Of a stretch of 64,000 nt of DNA, positions 1 through 7,910 are shown in pieces. Each line of letters starts with the position of its first letter. The first letter of the stretch is position 1. Source of the DNA: Bacteroidota bacterium (GTDB taxonomy: Bacteria > Bacteroidota > Bacteroidia > Chitinophagales > Chitinophagaceae). Location: contig JAFDYG010000537.1 in NCBI GenBank assembly GCA_018267545.1, forward strand, positions 1 to 64,000, read 5' to 3'. The position numbers and the translations under genes are program-made. Below the pieces are notes generated by a model. It did not search any database and had not been told where the DNA came from. It was given only the letters and a program-made list of their open reading frames with translations.

Positions 1-316
1 CCGTATTGACGGGAAAATCCATAAATATCCCCCCATCCCACCCAGGCTCCCTGCCCTCCTGCACGCTCGCCTCCGTGGCCAAAAAATCCGTAATCCTTCG
101 ATGAACACGCTCCAATAGCCCACTATCTTCCCGCATCCCCGGCGATAAAGCCAGTCCTATATGTTCTCCCCTATCCTTTCCCAGCCGCAAAAGAAAATGT
201 TCGACAACCTCCTCTTCTTCCAACAACGGCTGCAAACACTTCCCTAATAGCCTATGCCATTCCCCCCTCGGAAAGAACACAGAAATATTTATCCATTTAA
301 GCGCTAAAGATTCCAT
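1..316 (-). CDS. SpaB_C-like (thiopeptide-type bacteriocin biosynthesis) protein, 3' end outside window
   Basis: The reading frame is open from an ATG at 316 to the window edge (105 codons), so the C-terminus is missing. The N-terminus reads WINISVFFPRGEWHRLL, then an acidic stretch, then EHFLLRLGKD and EHIGLAL. This W-I-x-V-x-F start, followed by a chain-of-hits like 'FxR..HI.L', resembles the SpaB_C / thiopeptide-type bacteriocin biosynthesis domain. That domain forms the C-terminal elimination part of LanB enzymes and also exists as separate proteins in Bacteroidota RiPP clusters. The ATG lies 2 nt after the stop of the glycosyltransferase gene, so it is the last visible gene of the transporter/tailoring operon. 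The full-length LanB at 7911-11006 has its own such domain, so this would be a second copy. Family assignment is by pattern only. Confidence 0.6.
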   Translation of the reverse strand, partial: MESLALKWINISVFFPRGEWHRLLGKCLQPLLEEEEVVEHFLLRLGKDRGEHIGLALSPGMREDSGLLERVHRRITDFLATEASVQEGREPGWDGGIFMDFPVNT

Positions 317-318
317 AG

Positions 319-1329
319 TCACATAAGAAAAATAGAAAAAGAAAAATTTTGATATACTCGTGCCCGCCCAAACCCATCTCCATTCACCACCCTCTCTCCT
401 GACTCCATTTTAAGCCGGTTGGAAACCTGAGAATATAGCAGCACCACTTCTTCAATCCAGTCCATCCGGCTTATACGACGCAGTTCCTTCCCCCTCTCGA
501 CGCTTTCCCCGAAACACAGCTCGAGCCCATCCTCATCTTCTCTCCAATACCCCATTCGAAGGGAATAGGCTGCAACCCCGACACCTCCGCGCATCCCCCG
601 TCCAAACGCCGGCCGACCCGAATCGCCGGTAAACGACAGCAATGAACCCGAATGAACCCTGCCATCCTTCAACAATAAAAAGAACTCCGAGGTCTTAATA
701 TCGATATACCTCACCATCAATCTTTCCAGCCGGCTGAATAAATATTCATTCGCAACCCGCTCTCCCACCGTATGCGAAATAGCACGCAGATAGGTAGGCT
801 CAGAAATCGGACACTCCCGCAAACCCGCCCTCTTCAGCCTTGCGAACAGATCGTAATCCTCGAACCCATATCCCTCCAGCGCCTCATCGAACCCACCCAC
901 AGCCAGAAAATCCGACTTCCGCACACACAGCCGTCCCAGCACACCACAATCGGAAGACCCCGCAGCCGTAAAAAAAACGCTCCCCCCAAAATCAAAGCCC
1001 GCACCAATCCATTGCGCAAAACCTTCCCCCGTATAATTATCCGCGTCTATATTACAAACGATCTCCCCCCTCGCAAGCCGGAAAGCCACATTGCGCGAAT
1101 GACTCCGCCTGAACCACTCCGGCTCCGTAGTCCGGTAATACACCAATCTTCCAGCCTTAACCCATTCTCTCAATTCCTTCATCACATACTCCTCCGTCCC
1201 ATCCGTACTATTATAGTCCAGCAGGACGAATTCCAGATCGGGATAATCCCGGTTGGCTTCCAGGTTGGCCGGCAGCGTCTGAGCCAGGTGATGAAGCCTG
1301 TTCATACAAACCGTACAAAAAGAAATCAT
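319..1329 (-). CDS. Family 2 glycosyltransferase in the lanthipeptide cluster
   Basis: A GT-A fold glycosyltransferase of about 336 aa. It begins MISFCTVCMNR, and the frame continues upstream as a non-homologous extension into the previous gene. The ATG at 1329 was chosen because it starts exactly at the conserved first beta strand and lies 4 nt after the upstream stop. Visible motifs are LLDYNSTDGT (nucleotide-binding), the DxD-like NIDADN (metal and UDP-sugar binding) and GFEDYD, typical of the acceptor/catalytic region of galactosyltransferase-type GT2 proteins. There is no membrane segment, so it is probably cytoplasmic. It follows PCAT, HlyD and FkbM genes in one tight operon, so it could glycosylate the lanthipeptide (as SunS-type GT2 enzymes do on Cys or Ser) or, less interestingly, belong to surface-glycan synthesis. 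The substrate is inference. Confidence 0.85.
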   Translation of the reverse strand: MISFCTVCMNRLHHLAQTLPANLEANRDYPDLEFVLLDYNSTDGTEEYVMKELREWVKAGRLVYYRTTEPEWFRRSHSRNVAFRLARGEIVCNIDADNYTGEGFAQWIGAGFDFGGSVFFTAAGSSDCGVLGRLCVRKSDFLAVGGFDEALEGYGFEDYDLFARLKRAGLRECPISEPTYLRAISHTVGERVANEYLFSRLERLMVRYIDIKTSEFFLLLKDGRVHSGSLLSFTGDSGRPAFGRGMRGGVGVAAYSLRMGYWREDEDGLELCFGESVERGKELRRISRMDWIEEVVLLYSQVSNRLKMESGERVVNGDGFGRARVYQNFSFSIFLM

Positions 1330-1333
1330 ATTC

Positions 1334-2293
1334 TCATTTGTAAAATAAAAGATCGGCGGCCATACCGCTTCGATACATCCCCTCCAGCCGCGAAAGAATC
1401 TCCGCCCCCTCATAAATACGCCATGCACCCCTCACCGCCTCATCGGCAACAATCATCTTCATAAAATATCGCAAAATATTCTCCGTAAATTCCTGCACCC
1501 CGACCTTTCCGATATTGTCCAGGTGATGCGGGACGAATTCGATATACAGCACGCGAGCATTCTCCAGGCAGGCTTGACCACCCAGCAGAGCATTGAATTC
1601 AGCGCCCTCGATGTCCATCACGATGACATCCGGATAGTCGAGCGATTCCTGTTCCCGGACCTTATCCAGCAATTTACCGCTCACAGTAACGACATCCGGC
1701 TCGTCATAATCGTACAGGTAATTCCCCGCAGCCGGTCTTATTTTGCTCCCCCCCGAGTTTGCCTTGCTATTATAAAAAAGAATGTCCTCCTCCCGGTCAT
1801 AAAGCGCATAGTTATAGACCTTGATATTATCCCGCTTATTCAAAACCACATTCCACTGAAGAAGGGCAAAGGTGGAAGGGCTCGCCTCGAACGCATATAC
1901 CTGCCTCACCTTCCTGCTCAAAGGGATCCCCACCGTTCCGATATGCGCCCCTGCTACATATAGCACATCCCCTTCTTTAAGCACTCCCTGCAAAAATTCG
2001 ATCTTTCGATGATCGTACGCCCCCCAGTTCCCCAGGTGCTGGCTGATCTCTACATCCGCGACACCATTAATCAGCACTCCATTGTAAGAATCGAAGACCA
2101 CCCCTGCAACCCTCTTCCCGAAAAGATTGTGGCAAAGATATTCCTGCATCCGGCTCTTGAGCCGGATGATCTCCAGCCGGCTCCGCTCCATCCTGTTTTG
2201 CCTCGACGGCGACGGCGGAGCCTTCATCATCCTCTTTCTCCTGAACAAGAGCCATTTCATTTTGATCGAATCGATCAGGAAGGTCAGGATCAT
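1334..2293 (-). CDS. FkbM-family SAM-dependent methyltransferase
   Basis: A 319-aa protein. A poorly conserved basic N-terminus (about 80 residues) precedes a Rossmann methyltransferase core. Motif I is VLYVAGAHIGTVGI, followed by the acidic strand end VYAFEASP that would contact the SAM ribose. The FkbM signature VMDIEGAEFNALLGG lies at about residues 225-240. FkbM enzymes usually O-methylate sugars or polyketides. The start codon overlaps the stop of the HlyD gene as ATGA (2290-2293), which indicates translational coupling with the exporter. The gene is directly followed by a glycosyltransferase, so methylation of a peptide-linked sugar is one reading. Target unknown. Confidence 0.85.
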   Translation of the reverse strand: MILTFLIDSIKMKWLLFRRKRMMKAPPSPSRQNRMERSRLEIIRLKSRMQEYLCHNLFGKRVAGVVFDSYNGVLINGVADVEISQHLGNWGAYDHRKIEFLQGVLKEGDVLYVAGAHIGTVGIPLSRKVRQVYAFEASPSTFALLQWNVVLNKRDNIKVYNYALYDREEDILFYNSKANSGGSKIRPAAGNYLYDYDEPDVVTVSGKLLDKVREQESLDYPDVIVMDIEGAEFNALLGGQACLENARVLYIEFVPHHLDNIGKVGVQEFTENILRYFMKMIVADEAVRGAWRIYEGAEILSRLEGMYRSGMAADLLFYK

Positions 2294-3600
2294 TCGTTCC
2301 TTTTTAACAGTTTGGTAAATTTGTACATAAACCGCTCCGACAACCGCATATCTTCCGTCACGATCGCAGCAGTCCCTATCGACTGCTCCTTATAAGGAAT
2401 CTCCTTTCCCATATCGCTGATAAGCCCCCTGACCAGCCGGATTGAGACATAATACATCCCATCCTTCGGCAGGGTCGAAATGCTCTGGACCTCTCCCCGG
2501 ATAAATCCATACTCCTCCGAAGGAAAATTCGTCATATCGATGGTTACCCGCTGCCCCGCCTTGACCTTCCCCGACCCCTGGATGGGCAGCATGACATAGC
2601 CCATCAGCGACTGATCTCCCGTCGGGCTCACATTCATCACCTCCTGTGCCGATTTGACAAATTGGTTATCGCTCCTAAGCTCGAATAAAGTCACCCTGCC
2701 CGAAATAGGACTGACGAATAAATACTGCTGCTCCCACAAAAGAAACCGCTTTTCCATTTCGATAAAGCTGCTCAGTATTCTATTTTTAAGGTCGTTCGCA
2801 TACCGGGATTCCGAAAGCCTGAGATCCGCACGCCGGCTATCCAGCTCCAGAAACCGCAATTCGTTCATTTTCTTGTTTTCATCCATGGTGCTGATCGCCG
2901 CCTGCATAGGGATATAGCTGTTACGCGAATTTTCGAGGTCCTGCTGCGAAAGCACCTTCTCCTTGAAAAGAAAGGAATCCCTTCCCAGCCGCAGCTCTCC
3001 GATCTTCCGCTGCTGCTCATACAGCTCCGCCTGACTGCGGATCCGCTCGTCGATGACACCATAGATCTTCTGCTGTCCACTGAGATTGTCCAGGTTCTTA
3101 TTCAGATTGTTTTCCCGGACGTAGTGCTTATAATCATTGACATTGTTCTGAAAGCTGATATACGTGTCGTGCAGCTCCCCCAGTCCCAGATCCCCTGTGT
3201 TGGGAATGGCAGCAAAATCCCCTCTCAATATCTTCGAGCTAAAAGTATCCCGCAATGACATATAGGTAAGAATCGCCGAAAAATCGGCCGTATTTTCGAT
3301 GAATCCCATGACCTGCCCCCTCCTGACCGAATCCTTGTCCCCAACCAGCAGCTTGAGCCGCCCCGTCGCCATCGAGACCATCTTCACGGCAGGCTGGGAC
3401 GAGGTAAGGACGAAGTTACCCCGGACTATGTCCGGATACCGGATGAACCAGGAGATGAAAAGCGTAACGGCCATCAGCAGGAACAGCGAAAGCGTCCCCC
3501 ATCTGACAATCCACACCGGAGGAGTGCTCATGATCGTCTGGACCTCCCGGGCATATCTCTTTACATCGAATAAGGTTATATCGGCATTTTCCTGTGGCAT
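2290..3600 (-). CDS. HlyD-family membrane fusion / periplasmic adaptor protein
   Basis: A 436-aa adaptor of peptide-exporting ABC systems. Residues 1-29 are cytosolic, a single membrane helix spans about 30-50 (LSLFLLMAVTLFISWFI), then a barrel-sandwich half-motif with ATGRLKLLVGDKDSV, a long helical hairpin (about 120-280), and the second lipoyl half with PISGRVT. It would link the PCAT exporter in the inner membrane to a TolC-like outer-membrane channel. The gene starts 1 nt after the PCAT stop and overlaps the FkbM start, so it belongs to one operon with both. No TolC homologue is visible in the window. Confidence 0.92.
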   Translation of the reverse strand: MPQENADITLFDVKRYAREVQTIMSTPPVWIVRWGTLSLFLLMAVTLFISWFIRYPDIVRGNFVLTSSQPAVKMVSMATGRLKLLVGDKDSVRRGQVMGFIENTADFSAILTYMSLRDTFSSKILRGDFAAIPNTGDLGLGELHDTYISFQNNVNDYKHYVRENNLNKNLDNLSGQQKIYGVIDERIRSQAELYEQQRKIGELRLGRDSFLFKEKVLSQQDLENSRNSYIPMQAAISTMDENKKMNELRFLELDSRRADLRLSESRYANDLKNRILSSFIEMEKRFLLWEQQYLFVSPISGRVTLFELRSDNQFVKSAQEVMNVSPTGDQSLMGYVMLPIQGSGKVKAGQRVTIDMTNFPSEEYGFIRGEVQSISTLPKDGMYYVSIRLVRGLISDMGKEIPYKEQSIGTAAIVTEDMRLSERFMYKFTKLLKRNE

Positions 3601-3601
3601 A

Positions 3602-5782
3602 TCAGGCTAAAATTTCGGTTTGCTTCTTCACCAGGTCGTAATAATGGTCCCGCTTCGCGATCAACTCTTCGTGCCGCCCTATCTCCACGACCTTCCCATC
3701 TTCCAGCACGATGATCTGGTCCGCATGCCGCACCGTACTCAACCGATGCGCTACGACCACTACGGTTCTGTTCTTACAAAACGTCTGCAGCTTGTCCAGT
3801 ATCTCACCCTCATTCTTCGAGTCCAGCGCATTCGTCGCTTCGTCCAGCATGATAAAAGCAGGATTGCGATAGACGGCCCTGCTGATCAGCAGCCGCTGTC
3901 GCTGTCCCTGGCTGACACCTACCCCGTCCGGACCGATCTTCGTATTATAAGCCTGCGGCATCGAACGGATGAACTCGGAGATATTCGCAATCTCAGCCGC
4001 ATTCTCCAGCTTGTCCAGCGATATGTCCTCGTCCCCCACCGCTATATTCTCCGCAATGGTATCGGAAAAAATATACCCATCCTGCAATACCGCCCCACAA
4101 TGGTCCCGCCACGCTCTATGACTGATCGTCTCCAGGTCGAAATTCCCGATAGAGACCCTGCCCTTCGTAGGTGAATAGAATTTCAACAACAATTTCAAAA
4201 CGGTCGTCTTTCCGCTCCCGCTGCCCCCCACGATCGCCGTGACTTTATTCTCCGGTATGGTGAAGGATACGTCCTTCAAAACCATCTGCTCGGCCGACCC
4301 ATTGTACGAGAAGCTGACCTTCTCGAACCGGATAGTCCCCGAGCTCGGAAGCTGGTTCTGTAGCCACCCGTCCCCCTTTTCCTCGTTCTCCGTAGCATGG
4401 ATCTCCCCTATACGCTCCAGGCTGATCGTCGCATCCTGGTACGAGTTGATCAGCCCGATCATCTGGCTGATGGGCGCCCCGATCTGCCCCAAAATATATT
4501 GTATCGACAGCATCATACCCAGCGTGATTTTCCCTTCGACAACCAGCCTGGCCGATAAATACGAAATAATGACACCCTTGGTCGTCTCTATCAGAAATCC
4601 TCCCCCCGACTGAAACTGGCTAAGCACAAGCTGCTTGATGCTCAGCCGGAAAGTCGCCGCCTGCAGTCGCTCCCACTCCCACCTTTTCTTTTCTTCATAG
4701 TTATGCTGCTTGATGTCCCGTATACCCGTAAGCAGCTGAATCAGCGTATTCTGCTTTTGCGAGCTGCGCTGGAAGAATTTGTAATCGAATTGTCTCCTTT
4801 GCTTTAAAAAAAGAATCACCCACACCGTATACACCGCACTGAACAGCAAAAAGATGAGCAGGATAGTGGGGCTGTAATAGGCCATGATGCCGGAGAAAAT
4901 AAAGAAGTTGAGCAGCGAGAATAAAGTACTTAGCGTCGCCGCAGAAATAAATCCCTGAATCCGCCCATGATCTCCAATTCGCTGCATGATGTCCCCCATC
5001 ATCGTCTTCTCGAAAAAAGACATCGGCAGCTTGAACAGCTTGATCAGATAATCCGAGATGATGGCGATATCGATTCGGGTGCCTACGTGCAGAAAGATCC
5101 AGCTCCGGACGAAGTTCAGCACCGTGCTGCTCACGGAGAACATCAGCTGGGAAATAAGAACCAGGTTGATGAACCCGATATTTTTATTGACGATTCCCAC
5201 GTCGATGAGGGACTGATTGAGAAAGGGCAGAATAAGCGTAAAGCCCATCGACACCAGCATACCCAACATCAGCTGTACATAGTACTTCTTGAAAGGCAGC
5301 AGATAATTCAGAAAGAACCGAAAGCCTATATAATTCTTCTTCTCCTCTTCTTCCACATAGAGACGCGGAGTCGGCTCCAGCACTAAAACAATACCCACGC
5401 TCTCTCCGCTTTCGTTCGACCAGCCTTCGATAAAATCGGCATGAGAATAAGTAAGTATTCCAGACGCCGGATCCCCGACCGTCACCGTCTTTTTTCCGAT
5501 CTTATAAACTACGACGAAGTGATGGCCCCTCCAATGAACGATACAAGGCATCTCCGCAGTCGACAAATCCTCGAAGCTGACCCTGGCATACAGGCTCCTG
5601 AAACCTATATCCGTCGCGGCATTGCTCAGCTGCCAAAGCGATACGCCTATCTTTCCGCTATAACACTTTTTCCGCAGATGCTCCTGGGAATAATGCTTGC
5701 CATACTTCGCCGCAATCATGCGAAGACAGCTGGCGCCGCAGTCCATAATGTTCAGCTGACTATAAAAAGGATATCTGCCCAT
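3602..5782 (-). CDS. lanT: Peptidase-containing ABC transporter (C39 peptidase + membrane + ATPase; PCAT)
   Basis: A 726-aa bifunctional exporter. The N-terminal C39 cysteine protease (about 1-130) shows the oxyanion Gln9, the nucleophile Cys15 in MDCGASCL, catalytic His88 in RGHHFV and Asp104 in VGDPASG. This domain cleaves leaders after a double glycine. A six-helix ABC membrane domain follows (about 160-450). The C-terminal ATPase has Walker A GGSGSGKTT, signature SQGQRQRL, Walker B FIMLDEA and an H-loop His in VVVAHRLS. All catalytic residues are present. It is the first gene of the minus-strand operon and is divergent from two precursor genes whose leaders end in YGG, which is a good match for its specificity. 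Confidence 0.96.
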   Translation of the reverse strand: MGRYPFYSQLNIMDCGASCLRMIAAKYGKHYSQEHLRKKCYSGKIGVSLWQLSNAATDIGFRSLYARVSFEDLSTAEMPCIVHWRGHHFVVVYKIGKKTVTVGDPASGILTYSHADFIEGWSNESGESVGIVLVLEPTPRLYVEEEEKKNYIGFRFFLNYLLPFKKYYVQLMLGMLVSMGFTLILPFLNQSLIDVGIVNKNIGFINLVLISQLMFSVSSTVLNFVRSWIFLHVGTRIDIAIISDYLIKLFKLPMSFFEKTMMGDIMQRIGDHGRIQGFISAATLSTLFSLLNFFIFSGIMAYYSPTILLIFLLFSAVYTVWVILFLKQRRQFDYKFFQRSSQKQNTLIQLLTGIRDIKQHNYEEKKRWEWERLQAATFRLSIKQLVLSQFQSGGGFLIETTKGVIISYLSARLVVEGKITLGMMLSIQYILGQIGAPISQMIGLINSYQDATISLERIGEIHATENEEKGDGWLQNQLPSSGTIRFEKVSFSYNGSAEQMVLKDVSFTIPENKVTAIVGGSGSGKTTVLKLLLKFYSPTKGRVSIGNFDLETISHRAWRDHCGAVLQDGYIFSDTIAENIAVGDEDISLDKLENAAEIANISEFIRSMPQAYNTKIGPDGVGVSQGQRQRLLISRAVYRNPAFIMLDEATNALDSKNEGEILDKLQTFCKNRTVVVVAHRLSTVRHADQIIVLEDGKVVEIGRHEELIAKRDHYYDLVKKQTEILA

Positions 5783-5952
5783 CGTAAATCAAATTAGGGA
5801 TTTTATTCGACGCATTGAAAAAAAACAAACCATAGCGCAACCTCCGCGCAGTTTCACGGCAACAAGTATATGCTATTATGTATTTCATTTTGTTTAGCAA
5901 AAACGCCGGCAATATTCTTTCCTATATTTAGAATACTTAAACTTTATGCCAA
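5783..5952. promoter_or_regulatory. Divergent intergenic region between exporter operon and precursor genes
   Basis: This 170-bp AT-rich spacer must hold promoters for both directions. Toward the precursors, 5923-5930 reads TATATTTA, a 7/8 match to the Bacteroidota -7 consensus TAnnTTTG, about 20 nt before the first precursor ATG. No clear -33 TTTG element lies at the usual distance (TTTTG at 5888-5892 is too far). Toward the exporter, only loose matches are seen. Regulatory protein sites could not be identified. Confidence 0.35.
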
Positions 5953-6174
5953 ATGAAAAAGAAAAAGCTGCTGCTTAATAAAATCACCGTTAGCAATCTC
6001 TCCGAAGACATCGCCAAATCCATCTACGGCGGAGGCGCAACAGACCCTTCCTATCAGTGTACCATGGCAACCGCATGCGGCCAGACCTGCGACCCCGCGG
6101 CCTGCTACACAAACGCCGCCTGCCCCGGCTATGGCCCACAGGCCACCTACGACGAGCCAACCTGCCACCACTAA
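5953..6174 (+). CDS. lanA1: Class I lanthipeptide-type precursor peptide 1 (6-Cys core)
   Basis: A 73-aa precursor. Residues 1-27 are a leader starting MKKKKLLLNKITVSNLS and ending IAKSIYGG, matching the Bacteroidota class I lanthipeptide leader (pinensin type: Lys-rich start, L-x-KxTIxxLs, terminal GG). The probable core, residues 28-73, has Cys at 36, 42, 46, 51, 57 and 71, plus one Ser and seven Thr, so up to six (methyl)lanthionine rings are possible. The C-terminal end is TCHH. It lies divergent from a C39-peptidase transporter and upstream of LanC and LanB. The core is much longer than the roughly 22-residue pinensins. Ring pattern and activity cannot be told from sequence. Confidence 0.9.
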   Translation: MKKKKLLLNKITVSNLSEDIAKSIYGGGATDPSYQCTMATACGQTCDPAACYTNAACPGYGPQATYDEPTCHH

Positions 6175-6185
6175 ACTCCTCCGCC

Positions 6186-6242
6186 ATGAAAAAACACCTG
6201 AACCATCCCAAGTCTTTCACCTTTAAATTTTATCTGCAATGA
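6186..6242 (+). CDS. 18-codon ORF overlapping the precursor 2 start (doubtful)
   Basis: An ATG at 6186 opens a short frame, MKKHLNHPKSFTFKFYLQ, whose TGA (6240-6242) overlaps the ATG of precursor 2 (6239) as ATGA. If translated it could couple translation of precursor 2 to ribosomes coming from upstream. It has no recognisable homology and may be chance. Confidence 0.2.
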   Translation: MKKHLNHPKSFTFKFYLQ

Positions 6243-6577
6243 AAAAGAAAAAGCTCCTGCTGAAAAAAATCACTGTCAGCAACCTCTCCGAAGAAGTCGC
6301 CAAGTCCATCTACGGTGGAGACATGCCCACCTATGGCACCAACTGCAGTTATTCCTGTACGCCCAACAACACCTGTCAGGCTACCCAGCGCGACTGCGTC
6401 ACCTACGACTGCCCCAGCGGGCCCAACCAAAACACCTGTACCTACAACGGCTGCCAGAACACCGTAACGAAAACTACCAATTCGCCCTGCTTCTCCCAAT
6501 GGGCTAATTGTACCTATACACAGTGTACCGACATAAAAAACACTTGTCAGGCGACTTACACGGACCAGACTTGCTAA
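6239..6577 (+). CDS. lanA2: Class I lanthipeptide-type precursor peptide 2 (85-residue, 12-Cys modular core)
   Basis: A 112-aa precursor. Residues 1-27 repeat the leader of precursor 1 and end IAKSIYGG. The core, residues 28-112, has Cys at 36, 40, 46, 53, 58, 67, 72, 84, 91, 96, 103 and 112, with 19 Thr and 5 Ser, and the last residue is Cys. The core is built from repeated units: NC(S/T)Y..C at 35-40, 65-72 (as NTCTYNGC) and 90-96, and NTCQAT..D..C at 44-53 and 101-112. It is exceptionally long for a lanthipeptide. Alternative readings are disulfide-rich export or partial modification, but the adjacent LanC and LanB favour thioether formation. Confidence 0.88.
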   Translation: MKKKKLLLKKITVSNLSEEVAKSIYGGDMPTYGTNCSYSCTPNNTCQATQRDCVTYDCPSGPNQNTCTYNGCQNTVTKTTNSPCFSQWANCTYTQCTDIKNTCQATYTDQTC

Positions 6578-6599
6578 AAGATCTAACCAAAAAAACTTC

Positions 6600-6624
6600 A
6601 AAGGCTAATGTTTCATTAGCCTTT
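6600..6624 (+). terminator. Perfect hairpin between precursor genes and lanC (probable attenuator)
   Basis: An 11-bp perfect stem, AAAGGCTAATG (6600-6610) with CATTAGCCTTT (6614-6624), closes a 3-nt loop, 23 nt after the precursor 2 stop. It is not followed by a T-run beyond the stem's own TTT, so termination is probably partial. Such stems often keep precursor mRNA in excess over modification-enzyme mRNA or protect its 3' end. Confidence 0.7.
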
Positions 6625-6647
6625 GATCACCTTATTCAAAATCAACC

Positions 6648-7886
6648 TTGGAAAATCTGACCACCTACATACAGTCTCCGGAGACGGCCAGCCAAAAAAT
6701 ACACGCCATCGAACGAAAAATCGCCGAAGGCCTTCGCAATGGCGAATGGCAGCACATCGGCCTGTGCAGCGGCATCTCCGGCCCTCTCCTTTTCTATCAC
6801 AACCTGTATAAATTGACAGGAGAGGAAACTTATTATGATCGGATGGAACAACTCCTTGCCTCTATCTTCGACGATTACAGGATAGACCCGAACATGGTCT
6901 CCCATTGCAGCGGCATCTCCGGCCTGTCGTGGACCATCGGCTTCCTTATTCGACAGGAAGCCATCGATCCCTCCGTTTACGAAGCAATTCAGGAAACCGA
7001 ACAGCTCCTCTACCTGAAGATGATGGAGACCCTGAGTACCGGCGTCTACGACTTCCTGCACTTCGGTATGGGCATCTTCTACAACTTCCTGATCAACGAC
7101 CTTGTCACGCTGGACAAAGACCAGGTAATCAGGACAGTAGCCGACACGCTATCCCGTATCGCAATACAGGAAGGAGACGGCATCAAATGGTGCGATTACG
7201 ATATGGAAAAACACGTCCTGATGCCTGACTCTTTCAACTTTGGACTTGCGCACGGCATTCCCGCAATCGTTTCACTCCTTTCGAAAGCCGTATCCGCGAC
7301 ACAGGATCGCACCCTTCAGGCTGATCTCATTCGCCTCGCGGAAGGCGGGGCCGCTTATCTATACGCATATAAATCGTCCCAACCCGATACGCTCTCTCTT
7401 TATCCCTATTCCGTGACCGGCGGCAAAGCGCCCAGCTACACATCCCGCCTGGGCTGGTGCTATGGAGACCAGAGCATCGCAGCATCGATGTGGCAAGCAT
7501 TCGGGGCCACGGGTAATTCTCTTTGGAAGGAAGAGGCCCTCGCTATCATGCGGCATTCTGCCCAAAGAAGATCGATGCAGGAAAACTCGATCGCTGACGC
7601 CGGTCTTTGCCACGGTACCGCAGGTATCGCCCACCTATACCGGCGATTTTACCTGCACCACCCCGACCCCCTCTTTGCCGAAACCGCCCAGTGGTGGGAC
7701 ACCCGAACACTCGAAGCCGCTTGTTACACGGACGGCTTTGCCGGTTATAAGACCTATTACAGAACCCATGGATATTCGAACGTGTATGGCTTTCTGGAAG
7801 GAATCACCGGCATTGGCCTGAGCCTGGTCGCATCCCTCGATCCGGAACGCTGCAGCGACTGGGACAAGGCATTGCTTTTCTCCTGA
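6648..7886 (+). CDS. lanC: LanC-type lanthionine cyclase
   Basis: A 412-aa (alpha/alpha)6-barrel zinc enzyme that adds Cys thiols to dehydrated Ser/Thr. Repeated glycine motifs are visible (GLCSGISGPLLF, VSHCSGISGL, GLAHGIPAIVSLL, GFLEGITGIGL). The zinc ligands are Cys271 (GWCYGD), Cys321 and His322 (GLCHGTAGIAH). Length is normal for LanC. The start is TTG at 6648, because an in-frame stop lies at 6624-6626 and the next ATG is far inside the domain. A TTG start after a hairpin suggests low expression relative to the precursors. The gene ends 24 nt before lanB. Confidence 0.94.
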   Translation: MENLTTYIQSPETASQKIHAIERKIAEGLRNGEWQHIGLCSGISGPLLFYHNLYKLTGEETYYDRMEQLLASIFDDYRIDPNMVSHCSGISGLSWTIGFLIRQEAIDPSVYEAIQETEQLLYLKMMETLSTGVYDFLHFGMGIFYNFLINDLVTLDKDQVIRTVADTLSRIAIQEGDGIKWCDYDMEKHVLMPDSFNFGLAHGIPAIVSLLSKAVSATQDRTLQADLIRLAEGGAAYLYAYKSSQPDTLSLYPYSVTGGKAPSYTSRLGWCYGDQSIAASMWQAFGATGNSLWKEEALAIMRHSAQRRSMQENSIADAGLCHGTAGIAHLYRRFYLHHPDPLFAETAQWWDTRTLEAACYTDGFAGYKTYYRTHGYSNVYGFLEGITGIGLSLVASLDPERCSDWDKALLFS

Positions 7887-7910
7887 TCACAAAAATGAAC
7901 GATTCTTAGT

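Larger units (their letters stand above)
5953..6319 (+). repeat. Duplicated leader-coding segments of the two precursor genes
   Basis: The 81 nt coding the leader of precursor 1 (5953-6033) and of precursor 2 (6239-6319) are close copies. The peptides differ only at residues 9 (N/K), 19 (D/E) and 20 (I/V), and most base changes are silent. The cores after the GG diverge completely in length and sequence. This shows tandem duplication with strong selection on the leader and rapid change in the core, as expected if one set of enzymes reads both leaders. Confidence 0.9.

Noticed and set aside
772-1464. 230-codon plus-strand open frame over the glycosyltransferase and FkbM genes
   Set aside because: Arg/Pro-rich translation typical of an antisense shadow; the minus-strand genes carry catalytic motifs.
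3602-5782. Ordinary multidrug ABC exporter
   Set aside because: The N-terminal C39 protease with Cys15, His88 and Asp104 is complete, which makes it a leader-cleaving peptide exporter.
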